From Mercurialis annua (lineage: Eukaryota; Streptophyta; Magnoliopsida; Malpighiales; Euphorbiaceae), in NCBI RefSeq assembly GCF_937616625.2, contig NC_065571.1, positions 46,609,651-46,673,650 on the forward strand: a DNA stretch of 64,000 bases, written 5' to 3'. The position numbers and the translations under genes were made by a program. This document shows positions 1 through 12,106 of this stretch, one piece after another (the first letter of the stretch is position 1; each line of letters opens with the position of its first letter). The notes beneath the pieces are model-generated. The model was not told the DNA's origin. It ran no database searches and saw only the letters and a list, made by a program, of their open reading frames with translations.

Positions 1-1503
1 AGAAAACACCATCTGAAATATGGAGAGCGAAATAATGCAAAGAGATAGGTTCGCCGGAACCTTGAATAAAAATTCCAAGAGCGAAAAAGAGATAGCTTTG
101 CCCGAACCCTAAATTAAACCCCAAAAGAATAAAGAGATAGGTTCTCCCGAACCTTGAATAAAAACAGCAAGAGGAAAAAAAGAGTTCACTCGAACATTGA
201 ATAAAAACCCCAAAAAGGACAGAAAGATAGGTTCACTTGAATCTTTAATAAAAACCCCAAGAAGGAGAAAAAGAGATAGGTTCATCCGAAACTTGTATAA
301 AAACCCTAAAAGGGAAAAAAGAGATAAGTTCACTCGAATCTTGAATTAAAACCCCAAGAGGGAAAAAACAAATAGATTCACCTAAATCTTAAACAAAAAT
401 TCCAAGAGGGAAAAAAGAGATAGGGAACCCCGAACCTTGAATAAAACTCCAAGAGGAAAAAATATAGGTTATCCCGAACCTTGAATAAAAATCCTAAAAG
501 ATTTAGATTAACCTTAAAATCTAACATTTTATATTGACTCTGAAAATTCAAAAAATAAAATACAAAGTTTTTGCACAAAGAGAAAGAAAAAGTAGGTATA
601 GATCTATCTTAAATGAATCGCCTTAAGGGGAAGAAAAAAAAAAGGAATCATCTGAAATATAAAACTCTACCTATGACAGCTTTAAAGTAAAGCATCACCA
701 AAACAAAGTGTTACAGATTCCACGAGAAAATAGCAAAAAATAAATAAGAAATATCATAAAATACCAGATCGTAAAACGGGCATAAATACTCTCTGAGATC
801 AGTATACTTATGGAGAAGTTTGAAAGACTGATTTCCAAAAAGAATGTCAAGAAAGTAAAAATTTTCAAAATAAAGAAATATTATATTAAAAAAAATGAGA
901 AGACTAGAATTTAAAGATGCCATCAAAATTATGGGCTACAAACTTGAAGATAAAGATAAAAGCGACAAACAACCAAATAAGTGAGTAGAACGACACGCTT
1001 AACATAAAAGAAAAATGTGTTACAATTATGACACGTGGTAAAAAGCTCAGTATGTTAAGAAAGTTAACAATGTTTAAAGAAAAATAATGTTGCTCAAACA
1101 CGAGGACTTCGCCCACTAAAGTGGACTCCTGAGAAACCCAAAGATAAGGGTTTTCCCAATATTAGGGCTCCACCCACGATAAAGATTCTCCCAAAAAAGG
1201 GTTTCACCAAAAAAAGGTGGCTTTGCTCAAAATACGAATTTCACCCTAAAGATGTTAACTTTGCCGCTTCGTTAAATGAAGATAAATAAACAAGAAATTT
1301 CAAATCCAATCAATGAAGATCAAGTGCCAGAAGATAAAATTTGACAAAACAAATGAACAGTAAGGAGCAATGCAGTAATAAAGAAGAAAAGATTTCAAAA
1401 TGAAAAGATATGTGATTCATCATGAACACGTGTCAAACGGTATAAGCAAAAAATCAAATAAGGTATAAATACCAGATATTAGCTTACTTGCGGTGGGGGG
1501 AGC
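1..1503 (+). mobile_element. 3' internal region of a Ty3/gypsy (Tat/Retand-like) element, cut by the window edge
   Basis: Non-coding sequence directly upstream of the LTR at 1504. It ends in a purine-rich tract (GGTGGGGGGAGC) that looks like the polypurine tract next to a 3' LTR. It contains a tandem array (45-505) and a stretch at 1100-1260 with repeated short blocks of the kind seen in the 3' untranslated part of Tat-lineage elements. No polyprotein frame is visible; gag-pol would lie to the left, outside the window. Lineage assignment is by overall look, not by protein domains. Confidence 0.55.
45..505. repeat. Imperfect tandem array, about nine units of roughly 45-58 bp
   Basis: The block 'GAGATAGGTTC..CCGAACCTTGAATAAAAA' recurs about nine times with substitutions and small indels. 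The minus-strand open frames here (repeats of NLSLF and LLGF) only reflect the repeat and are not taken as genes. Tandem repeats in the 3' non-coding region are known for Tat/Retand and Ogre elements. Confidence 0.8.
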
Positions 1504-2104
1504 TAATAATGAAAATCGAATTCCATATAGATATTATGAATCGAGATGTGGCAGTCGCCCACCGAATCGTACCTCGAACGCGCCGAAAAATGGTACGTCA
1601 AAGAACCATGTTCAAGCTAAGATGAATCCATGAGTATTCAACCAAACAGGAAAAAGATCAAATCCCATGATCCGAATATGGATATTCAAAAATGTAATCT
1701 GCATATAATTCGAACTACAATAATCGCTAATAAAGGAGATTGTAAAAGACTCGGACCTTCTAGAAGAACGAGGAATATATTTCTATTCAGGATCGTATTC
1801 CTAATCAAGAAGTATAATCCTATTCAGGAGACTCATTCCTAAACAGAATTACATGCCAAATATGAATCCTTTTCGTAGCATAGGAATCCCTTTCCTATTT
1901 TGACTCTATAAGAAATTTCCTCACTACTATTATATAAGGAGTTTGAGGTATGCCTAAACACATAACATAACTACATTGAGTACAATTATTCGCCCTTAAA
2001 CTCAATACTAATTTAAGCATCAGACAGCTAATCAGGCAACTACCGTCCGATTAGTCATCTACACTGTTTTGTAGAATAAGCCGTTGAGATGCACGGATCC
2101 ATCA
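1504..2104 (+). mobile_element. 3' LTR of a Ty3/gypsy Tat-like element
   Basis: It starts TAATAATG right after the polypurine tract and ends GGATCCATCA. Tat LTRs commonly begin TGAT and end ATCA, so the first G appears mutated to A. It holds a TATA box (TATATAAGG near 1931) followed by a block typical of these LTRs near the end (CTCAATACTAATTTAAGCAT). The upstream LTR is outside the window, so no target-site duplication can be tested. Confidence 0.65.
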
Positions 2105-2186
2105 ATTAATAGAAAAAATAGATTTTAATAATTAATTATATATAGTATAAATGATGTGTATAAATATGTATATATGTGTGTGTATA

Positions 2187-2247
<61 letters not shown>

Positions 2248-4031
2248 TAAATATAGTAGAATAGTTAATATTTAATAATGTATATGCATAGTAGGTTATT
2301 TAAAACTTTTGTTTTTTCACAGGGTTGGAACTGGAACCGTTAAAAGGATAAGTCATTTTATGGGCGAGTTCAGCTCGTGAATCAACGCGCTCAAGACTAG
2401 TCTGAAACAAGTCAAATCTTGAACCATATTAAACTTGGCTTGGATCTGTAGGAATGTCAGTTCCGGGCTGGTTCTAATTTTTTGGAACTGGACATTCTTT
2501 TAAAACAGGAATTTTCCATTCCAGTTCCAAAAAGTTTGAAACGGGCTCAGAATCAGCCTCCTCTCCAAGCCAATTTTAGCCCAGTTCAAAATTTAATCGG
2601 TTTTAGACCGAGTTTGATTATATCGTTTCACGAACTGAATCGGCCTATAAAATGACCTATAAATTCGGATCGGGCGGAAGCAATGCATATGTTTATATTT
2701 AACTTAAAATATCCTTTAAAAGTATCCCTTTCAAAAGCACTATAGTGAAAATTTTGGATAGCCAAGTGTACCCACTATAACTAAAGCATAATGGCATTTT
2801 TAGAATTCATATCAACAAGAATTATATGTTATGATTAAAGAACCGGATGGACCGACCAGTTCAACTCATTGAACCAAAAATTGGCAACTATTTGATCCAG
2901 TTAATTGAATTAGGAACTAGCCAGCTGTCTAGTCTAGTAAGTCTAATTGAATCGACTGAACCGACCTGTTTAATTTTTTTATTAATATTATAGACTAAAC
3001 AATTGAATTACAAAGGAATTCAATTTTAAGCAATTTGAACTTTGTTTTGTAATATTAAGGAGCAAATGTAACATTTTTTAGCTTTTATATGAGGTTGACT
3101 GAGTGTAATTTTAAAATATGTCAAAAAATTAAGATTCATTTTATTATTTAATGTTTGATTCTTAAAATCCTTAATTTTTTTTTCTTTGATTATTTCTTAA
3201 TTTCGGTTCCAGAAACAGAAGCACTCGAATAATGTAATATTGCAAAATAGACACACAGTCGACTCTCAAATAATTAATATAGATGGTGGATTTAAAATTT
3301 ATTAATTAGTAGAATTATTAATTCATTGAATTTGTATAAAAAAAATTATAAAAAATATAAAATATATTTTAAAGTATATGCAAGAAAAAATTATAAAAAG
3401 TATAAAATATATTTTAAAGCATATGCCTTCGTAGACCTAATAATAATATTGTATTATAAAAAAACCAATTAAATACTTTTCACAATCAATTAATCTAAAA
3501 AAAATTATATTCATTTTATAAAAATATTAACTTGGTATTAAATTAGAAATTAATTATCAAGAAACTGTATTAATGAAGTAAAATGACTTCTAATATCTTT
3601 TTGTACTCGGGATGCTTCACTTACTTTTAGTTTCTCATCTAATAACTTCTTTTAAAATTTTCTCAAATGAACACGAAAATTGTAATTTGATGGATTTTAA
3701 CTTCCATTTTACGTATCAAGATTAGTGTTATTCCAAATAAATCATCAATTGTTATATATTTTTTAAGAAAAATTTCTCTAATAATTAATATTTATATAGA
3801 ATATATTTTAAATTTTAAATTTTAAATTTTATTAATTATTAAATAATAGATTATTAATTACGTGAAATGAAGTTGGTTTCACATAATTTTCTATTAATTC
3901 ATTAAAATTATTAATTCATTAATTTATTAAATATTAGCTATTAGAGAGTTACTGTATCCAAAATATTAGATTTTTTTGAATACAAAATTAAATTTCAGAC
4001 TTTTTTTGACACAATTTTTCGTAATTTAATA
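2105..4031. other. AT-rich intergenic DNA with degenerate repeat fragments
   Basis: No gene is seen. A hAT-like end (CAGGGTTGGAACTGGAACC near 2319) opens a less AT-rich patch at 2319-2690, but no matching opposite end was found. A patch at 2835-2960 has several 'GAACCGAC' motifs typical of old MITE filler. The rest is AT-rich without recognisable content. Confidence 0.4.
2192..2241. repeat. (TA)n microsatellite
   Basis: An uninterrupted TA run following a mixed TG/TA run that starts near 2167. Confidence 0.95.
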
Positions 4032-4316
4032 CCCCCTCCATCCTAAATTGATAGACACTATTTTAAATTTTTTTGTACCAAATTATAGGTATTAGATATT
4101 TATTTAAATAAGTAATTGTCAAGTATACCTTTATTAATTATAGGAAATATCCTGAAAACACAAAAAAAATTAAAACAAAAAAATTAAAACTACTATTATA
4201 TTAAATGAGGGCAAGTATGATATTTTATCATATAATAACTCATTTTATTTAGGATTCATATATTTTTTAATATTCGAATTTATCCTTAGCTGTTGATCAA
4301 TTTGGGACAGAAGGAG
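4032..4316. mobile_element. Stowaway-like MITE (degenerate)
   Basis: Terminal inverted repeats CCCCCTCCATCCTAAATTGA and TCAATTTGGGACAGAAGGAG are flanked by TA on both sides (4030-4031 and 4317-4318), the Tc1/mariner target duplication. It is 285 bp with an AT-rich, non-coding interior. Confidence 0.8.
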
Positions 4317-4340
4317 TATTTAGTATTGATTTAGTATGTA

Positions 4341-4592
4341 CTCCCTCCGTCCCATTCTAATTGAGAAAATTTCAATTGCACATTATTTAAGAAATTTTAG
4401 TAACATTACTTTTATATCCTTACATTACATTAAATGCATCACAACTTTTCAAAAATATGCTTTCTAAATGCATTAATTGAAGAGAGTATAAAGAAAAAAG
4501 TAGTGTAAAAACTACTCTATAAATGGAAAGTGTCAATTAGAATGGGACACCCAAAAAGAAAATAGTGTTCAATTAGAATGGGACGGAGGGAG
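4341..4592. mobile_element. Stowaway MITE
   Basis: Near-perfect terminal inverted repeats (CTCCCTCCGTCCCATTCTAA at the left, its complement at the right) are flanked by TA duplications at 4339-4340 and 4593-4594. It is 252 bp, non-coding, and younger-looking than its neighbour at 4032. Confidence 0.92.
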
Positions 4593-4610
4593 TATACACG
4601 ATGTCAAGTC

Positions 4611-4779
4611 CACGTGGGAAATGTGGGGCCAACAGGTGACATACTTTGCTGACATGTTTTTCAGACATTCCGGAAAATTTGAAACAATTATTTCTTCCAC
4701 CTGATGACCACGTGGCAGTAAACCGCGTAATGAAAAAGACACCTTATATTATGGTACTCCACTGTCATTGGACCACGTG
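4611..4779. promoter_or_regulatory. Cluster of three G-boxes in non-genic DNA
   Basis: CACGTG occurs at 4611-4616, 4709-4714 and 4774-4779, the last two in ABRE-like contexts (CCACGTGGC, CCACGTGCG). A W-box-like TTGGTCAACG follows near 4793. No gene start was recognised nearby, so this could be a relic promoter or transposon regulatory DNA. Three copies in 170 bp of AT-rich DNA is more than expected by chance. Confidence 0.4.
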
Positions 4780-5249
4780 CGTCTTTACTTATTTGGTCAA
4801 CGTAACAACCCTGCCAAAAAATAAATCAACATCATGATAATTTAAGTCTCAAGTTCTTGCGTTGTTTTTTAATTATTTTTTCGCATTATGCTTTAAAAAA
4901 ATCCGACCTCTTAAATTCTTTTAATTTTTTTTTTAATATTAAAAACTGATTAATTTTATTTATTTTACATTTTATATTTCGATTTTATTCTGAAATATTA
5001 AATTAACGTCTTTTTTATTTCTAAAAAAAATTCAAAAACATTTTTAATGTCTAGTATATATTAATTGTATGTGTTTAAAATTTATTTAAATTTAATTAAA
5101 TTAATTAAGAATTTAAATTAGCTTTAATTTGATTATGGCTTTTAGTTAGTTTCAAAAAAATAAAGAATTTACTTATATTTTTTTGAATTAAAATAAATCT
5201 ATTTTTATATTTAAACTTAATACTTTCCATGAATGATTTGCAGTGAGAT

Positions 5250-7531
5250 TTTCAAAATATGAAATGAAAGCTCGACCACGTAACACCAAAGCAAACTTGA
5301 AATAGACACATTATGGAAAGATCAGTCGGCACTGAGTGAGTTCGTATTTACACAAGGTATTGTAAATATAATTTGTATAAATAGAACGCAAACTAATAGC
5401 CAATCCGAAAACAAACATCAAAGCAAATCCACAATTCGATCAGATCCAAACCTAATCTTAAGAACACTTACTGCAAAATATAAATTTGTATCAAAACATA
5501 TTAATCGAAATAAATTCATATCGTGCGGTCTCGAGATAGTTCAACTGAGTTAATCGTTACCATGTGACTAGTCCCGATATAATTCCACCGAATTAACTCA
5601 TGTCACATCTTATACCCAAGGTGGGAGTCCCGAGATAGTTGAACTGAGTTAACTCACTAGATATGGTCCCGAGATAGTTCCACCGATTTAACTTCGTATC
5701 TACCAAACATAAACCTCCTTTCCGTTTCCGTTTCCAAACATAATCAGCATATAACAAGCTCAAACCAAACATTTCTAAATATAAACATTTAGACTCTTAA
5801 CAACATTGGTGATGACACATTTCTATTAACGCCCAATTGGTAGCTCGTTTCTACGGATCGCTAAGCCAAACATCACACTTTGCAAACATCTACTATATCA
5901 CGAACATCTTATCAAAACCACTTTATATCCAATGCATTTAAATTAATCAAACTAGCAACACACCAATCAACTTATAAATATAATACGCAAAGTAAATAGT
6001 AGACTCGCGATTTTTTTATCCAAAACCAAACACGTAAAGCAACTCCATAAAACTCCTTGAACTCCGGATTCCGCCGGTAGTTGTCTCGTCGAATCTAGAT
6101 AGAAAACAATAATAAAATGTAATTAGAATTGATTCTCTAACAACATTCTAGTCACAAAACACATAACAAATAAGTTATATTATATTGCGTCGTACTCGCC
6201 TCGATATAAATCGATAATCTTTAATTATAACAATTATGTCGTTAAATAATATTTTCCGAATGTTATCTAATTAGCTATCCAAATTAGTTAAAATAAATTC
6301 ATTATCGAGCTAATACGATAATTAATTTATTAAACTATTTTTCCTATTATTATAATTAATTTTATCTCAAAACGTCTGATTAACCGATAAATTATTGAGC
6401 TAATAAAATTCCTAGTTAAAAATTAACTTTTCGAAAACTGTTTTTGAGCCAACTTTGGACTATCAAAACGTTAACATAAAACAATCCAAATACTAAATAA
6501 AATTGACATTTTTATAGTTCAGAACGTCGCCTACAATTGTTTAGACCTCGAACTGAAAATAGCACATGAAGATGTCGGAAACTAGCACAGAAGCCGCTTC
6601 CTCAGGCTGGTTTAGGGGCTGCACAAACAGTCCCTAAACGGGGCTGCTACCAGCTCAACAAACAAGCCTGATTTTGCTCCTCGTAGTAGAACCGAGCTTG
6701 TGGGGACCTATCCTAACGTGTTCACGCCATACCCGACAAATGTTCGACAAGAAAACGCCATAAAAGGACCTCCAAACGTAATATAAATTCAGCTCAATCT
6801 CACTCACAAAACAAGAAAATTAACTCACTTAAATTTAATCATAACTCACTAAATACTAAACCAGAATCAAATCCATAAATTATACCTTGAGGGTGAGTGA
6901 GTTAGCTCCCCAATCGAGCTTGAATTACCGAAAGCGGATGTCGAAAAATAAAGAACCGAGCTCCGCCGTCCTTATTGCTCTAAGAAAAATGGTGATTTAA
7001 TGGTTATGGAGTGGAGGTGCACGGTAATGGTGAGACTGAGGAGCTTAGGTTTAATTTTTTTCTATCTTAAGAAATGAAGAAGATGAGATGAGGTGAGTGG
7101 AGGGTCTTATTTATAGGTAATCTTGAGTGTCCTAATATTACATGTAAGTGACTAAAGAAATCAAATTTTTCAACTAACTCCAAAATTTAACTTTTCTTTC
7201 ACTTTGATCCAAACTAATTTTGTAATTTAACGAAACTTTGACGATATTTTTTTAATAATAATTAACCGAATTTGGCATAATAAAAATTAGCCCAAAATCT
7301 TAATTTATTTTATTTTAATATCTCTTATTTCCAATTTTTCTTGAGTCCGTTAATTTCGCAGTTTACCAATAAAATTTCCAATTTAACTTATCAATTTTTG
7401 ATAATTTATATAGATATTTTTTCGGTCTAAATCCAAAATATTTTAATTTATTATCAACCTCCTTGACTTTAATCATCGCAATTTAGGACACGCGACACCA
7501 CTTAATAACCCTAAAAATACGAAGCATTACA
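5250..7531 (-). mobile_element. Probable degraded Ty3/gypsy chromovirus-type LTR, reverse orientation
   Basis: Read on the minus strand from 7531 it begins TGTAATGCTTCGTATTTTTA. This resembles the TGTAACGCCCCG-type start of plant chromovirus LTRs after CpG decay. The interior has a repeated block (CCCGAGATAGTTCAACTGAG and variants at about 5528, 5630 and 5670). I could not find the other LTR end or a matching target duplication, so the left limit is a guess. Confidence 0.45.
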
Positions 7532-7943
7532 GTAATAGTTGGATTTTCTTTCAGAGATTTAATTAATTAATTTAGATTTTAATGTCGTGAGAGCTAGTTA
7601 TTTATTGATTGATTGATTAGGTTATGATTCTATCGTTCCTAGACTTAAGAGAGCAAGATTCGGTGGTTTAGAATAAATTCGATTCTCAATAAAACTACTA
7701 AGAAATTCATTATCCATATTTTTATTTGTTATGTGAAAATATCAACCCTTAGACATTTTAATTATATTGTTTTAAATCCTAAGTTATCATTTGTTTTGAA
7801 ATTGTACCTTTTAATTAGTTTAAATTTAATTATTAGTTTGGTTTGATTTAATTATTAAATTTTAGTTATACAACTCCAAAAAAATTTTCTTAGCTAGCCA
7901 ATTAAAGAATATGTGAAATTAGTGATTAAGTCTATTAGTCTCT
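7532..7943. other. AT-rich spacer, nothing recognised
   Basis: Between the old LTR and the copia remnant. It has short AT-rich repeats (TTGATTGATTGATT near 7604) but no coding or element signal. Confidence 0.4.
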
Positions 7944-8687
7944 ATGGGATCAATACTTGGTGTTCCAAGTTTACTGCTTGCGCGATACGATTACTTGCGG
8001 TTTTTACTAACAGATGTGTTGATCTATTGTGATAGTACTGCAGCTATTGCAAAAATCAAAAATTGCTACAATAATAATGAGAAACGACAGATACATCGTA
8101 AACATAACATTGTTAGAGAATTCATCTCAATAAGGGTTGTTGGAGTGGATTACGTACGCACTAATGATAACTTATCAAATCTTTTGACGAAAGGATTGGC
8201 TAGAGAAAAAATACATTGAATTCTTGAAGGAATGAGACTATTTCTTATAGAATGAATCATTTATAATAAGAACCCAACATAAATAACTGGAGATTACAAG
8301 AAATAGGTTCAATGAGTAATAAAAAGTTATGAAATACGAGCCAAAAAGCATGATTAATGAAGTGACTATACTTCCTATGGAGTGGAGTACCTATCTAAAG
8401 ATATAATCTTGATAGTTTCACTTTTATAAATGTGGAAGTGAAGCCACTTCTTATGAATTTTGGGGCAAAATGTCTAGAACGTTCACTAAATTAGGATAGA
8501 GGTGCAGGACCATTATGAAAAGATTGTGCGTGATTTGATATTCGAGATAGAGTTCAAGACGACGAGTCATTGTTGTTGAATCAGAATCTTATGCAAAAGG
8601 CAAAGATTCAAAAGTCGAAAGATACCTATTTTTTATACTCAATCTAATTGATCGAGAAATATATTTAAAAAAAAATCAAGTGGGGAT
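7944..8687 (+). pseudogene. Ty1/copia remnant: C-terminal RNase H and 3' untranslated region
   Basis: The frame at 7944-8219 reads IYCDSTAAIAKIKN, then RKHNIVREFIS, DYVRTNDNLSNLLTKGLARE. These are hallmark blocks of the copia RNase H C-terminus, which cuts the RNA of RNA/DNA hybrids during reverse transcription. Only about 90 codons remain; integrase and reverse transcriptase are missing, so it cannot move itself. After the stop the sequence runs to CAAGTGGGGAT, a copia-type polypurine tract, just before the LTR at 8688. Confidence 0.85.
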
Positions 8688-8814
8688 TGTTGAATTCAAC
8701 ATAATCTCTTAATTTCCTCCACCACTTTTGAATTTGAAAACATTTTGATTATGTTTAATTTTGGAAATGAATTTACTGCCTTTATTCATATTACCATTTT
8801 AATTACAATTTTTT

Positions 8815-9039
8815 TTTTTGGTACAGGGTACATGAGATGTCCTGAACGGGTCTCAACTATGAGACTGCACCTTTAAGCCTTCCACATTCAGACTAATCCC
8901 CACTCGAGCCGGGTAGGTCCCTTTCGGGAGGCAAAGCTCTGGCCCCAAATTTTAAACGGCTGCATACATGAGTACGGTTCGAACCCGCGACCTCACTTAA
9001 GCTAGAAGAGTGCCTTACCAACTCATCTACGCCTTGGGG
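8815..9039 (-). mobile_element. tRNA-derived SINE
   Basis: On the minus strand it begins with a Pol III-type head: an A-box-like TAGATGAGTTGGTAAGG and a B-box GGTTCGAACC (plus-strand complement at about 8978). It ends in an A tail, seen as a T run at 8809-8819. It is flanked by a 16-bp target duplication with one mismatch, TTAATTACAATTTTTT at 8799-8814 and TTAATTGCAATTTTTT at 9040-9055. About 225 bp; resembles the plant Au-type SINE group. Confidence 0.85.
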
Positions 9040-9214
9040 TTAATTGCAATTTTTTATATACAGTATGTCTTCCTCATTTGACAAATACGATTTCAAACCC
9101 TACGAACATCAACCGATGTATAATTTCTTACACAATTATAACCTGAATTCTTGAGCAATAAAAAAAATAATATACCGATTAGCACAGTTTAATATTCGTT
9201 GCAGAGAGTGTTTG

Positions 9215-11171
9215 TGTAACATCCGGAGATTTAAAAATAAATAAATAAAAAAAACAATACAATTATGACATCATGGGCAAGGTAGTAATTTTATTTTATT
9301 ATCTTAAATAAAACCCTAAAGCTAATCTCAGCCTATTTAAAAGAGGCTGATCAATACTAATTGAAGTTATAACAAAAACAAAAGCTTAGCCGTCATTTAA
9401 AGATTTAAAATTCACAATACATGGATTTTCAATGAAATTTCTGAATATACATTGAAGGTATTCTTCTCAACACTTATTTTTTTGTTATCTTTCTTTATTG
9501 GTAGTGTAATTCAATTATACTCAGCACTAAATTATATATATAAAAAAAAAAAAAAATTGAAAACGTTTTTGTTTCTTTACTGTGTACTCTGCTGCGAACA
9601 ATTTAAATTGTTCAAATTTGAAGTTTTACTTAAATACGGGAATAATTCTTTTGGAATTTGACGTGGATAGTTGAGATGGAAGTTTGATATTGATGATACC
9701 AAATGAAAGTATAATTTTCTCCACTTTACACATAAATCAGCCTATTATTTTTACGTTTTACGATGCTATAGTTTTCTTTTTATTTGGGTTCAATTTATAA
9801 GATTTAATTTTTATGGACATCCAACTCTTTTTACAGAAAAATATTTATCTCTTAAAGTTCAAAAGCTAACACTTTAATTCATACACATTCTAATATAGTA
9901 ATTATGTATATTTTCTTTAAAACGTTTGACAAAATATATTATAGCTAATATATGTTTTATTAAAATAATAATCATAATAATAATGTATATTTTATTATAT
10001 TATTTTTCTAGAATATAAAATTAATGAGTTATATGCGCACTATATATTTTTAGGAGACGTGGATAAAATAGAGTAGATTGTTGAATAGCACCATCGTGAA
10101 AGTAATTTATTGGGCGATTGAGGTAAGTATAGTTAATTATATTTATGTATATTAATTGGTTGCTAAACGTGAGTTATTTTACTATGTGACTGTCATTTAT
10201 TGTGGTACATGATTATTATATGTTAGTGGTCTGAACGAGTATAGGAATGTCTGTTTGTTTTGTTTTCATGAAATACATTTGTGAAACTTGAGAAGTATGA
10301 AAAGGCTGGATATGTGTTTGTCAGTAATTGGTTATGTTTAATGAGGTAGTTATAAATAAATTTTGATTTAAGAAAGTGACAGTTTGCTTATCTAGAACTG
10401 ATTATATCCAATGGTTTAGAGATGCGACAATTAAATTGTCAAATGATGAGATAAAGGATGTGATCAAAGTTTTGCTAGGCACTTCGGTGCCGGGATATTC
10501 TTGGAAGCATAGAATATCCTGTGCGTTTTGCTAGACACTGGGGTGGTGTCGGGATACTAATGTATTTGGTATCTTGTGCGATATATATTATTAATGTGAT
10601 TGTGATGGCCGGCAAACCATTGGGTATGATTCAGCTAGATTAAGCAGGGCCCTAATTAAAGAAATAAAATATATAATGATTTAATTTGTCTGATTGTATA
10701 TTTGGGAGGATATATGAGAGTTGATGGGTTTATGGTTTGATTAAATGATATTCTGTTGTTTGTTCCGTTTGTTGTTGTCATATATATATATATATAAATA
10801 TAATTAGCTATATTCTATTGAGTAGGCAGCTCACCCCTTGCCACCTATTTTTCAGGGTATAGACTGCAGTGACTCATCCATCTAGGTTCGTGCAATCAAT
10901 CAGTTGGTTTGGTTAGGTGGGGTCAACAATGTCATCGTAGTTTAGATTTTACCGTAAATCTAAGTTTTAAATTTTATTCGAACAATTAAGTTTTGTTTTT
11001 GAAATTAACATTTGGCTTTCTGATTTTAAATTGACATTTGTAAATTTAATGAATTTGTATTATTTTGAGATCTTAAATAAATGATAAAATAAATATATTT
11101 TTGATATTTCATTTTAATTTATGATTTTATGATATATAGTTTTTCATATTTTTTTCGAGAAGGGGGTTACA
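9215..11171 (+). mobile_element. Ty3/gypsy chromovirus-type solo LTR
   Basis: It starts TGTAACATCCGGAGATTT and ends AGAAGGGGGTTACA, the ends typical of Tekay/Del-like plant LTRs. A perfect 5-bp target duplication GTTTG flanks it at 9210-9214 and 11172-11176. At 1957 bp, with no internal domain and no second LTR, it is a solo LTR left by recombination. It carries an internal pair of related GC-richer blocks at about 10466-10580 (GTTTTGCTAG..CACT..GG..GTGCCGGGATA) and a (TA) run near 10780. Confidence 0.88.
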
Positions 11172-11512
11172 GTTTGTTTTATTTTGAAAATGATATGATA
11201 ATACGACTGCTTGCACCAAAGAAATAGAACCATAAAATATTGTAAAAAAGTTACATAATTTGCGATTCAGCAGTAACATCGCTCGGTAATTCTATCCTTT
11301 TTACAATCTGTATCAACAGTTTCAAATGACATACTAACTTATTCATATTGAAATTTTTTTGTGTAAATATATGCAATATGCTATAATATCATGATACAAT
11401 TTCAAAACATAAATTTTGTATATTAGTTTGTAGAGACGAGTACATGGCCTTTTCAAGAAGTTTTAAAACTTGATCCTAAAGTCTAAGAAACACATATGAG
11501 TAAATAATTATA

Positions 11513-11893
11513 GGCTTAACAGCAAAAAAAACCCAACCTTTTACGACTTGTTGCAATTATATCCAAATCTTTTAATTTTTGCAATAATATCCAAATTGCA
11601 TTATTTTGTTGCAATAATATCCAAATTGCACTTTTTATGTGAATATTTTTGAGTTTTTTGCCATTTTTTTGGAATTTTTACTATATTATTATACATCAAA
11701 ACATAATAATAGCTTAATATCTTAATTGAAAACAACAAGTTTAGCCATCAATTTGACTATTATTGCTACAAAAAGTGCAATTTGGATATTATTGCAACAA
11801 AAAAAATGCAATTTGGATATTATTGCAAAATTAAAAGATTTGGATATAATTGCAACAAGTCGTAAAGGTTTGGATTTTTTTTACCATTAGACC
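11513..11893. mobile_element. Mutator-like foldback MITE
   Basis: Long inverted repeats of about 130 bp each pair across the element, with left blocks such as GACTTGTTGCAATTATATCC mirrored near 11845. Ends are GGCTTAACAGC and CCATTAGACC. A perfect 9-bp target duplication ATAATTATA lies at 11504-11512 and 11894-11902. 381 bp, non-coding. Confidence 0.85.
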
Positions 11894-12106
11894 ATAATTA
11901 TAAGAGACATTACATAATTAACTAATTAGAATTAGAAATTGGTTAAATCGGAGATAATCATACTAATCTTCTAGAATTTGTAGTGTGATCGAATAGCAAA
12001 AAGTAAGGAATTTTGAAAAATTGAATTCTTAATGTAATTAAACAAAGCAAAAATTTCCATACTAAAACAGCATATTTATAAAATTTTAGACGCCACTATT
12101 ATTTTT

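Larger units (their letters stand above)
8688..11318 (+). mobile_element. Copia 3' LTR, apparently split by a SINE and a gypsy solo LTR
   Basis: The LTR starts TGTTGAATTCAACA (a perfect 14-bp palindrome) immediately after the polypurine tract. A matching LTR-type end, CTGTATCAACA, lies at 11308-11318, beyond two later insertions: the SINE at 8815-9039 and the gypsy solo LTR at 9215-11171. Without them the LTR would be about 450 bp. The right end is an inference from the TGTTG...CAACA pattern; no 5' LTR is available for comparison. Confidence 0.4.

Noticed and set aside
109..1116. Minus-strand frames with repeated NLSLF/LLGF peptides
   Set aside because: They follow the 45-58 bp tandem array and AT-rich composition; no start context, conservation or domain.
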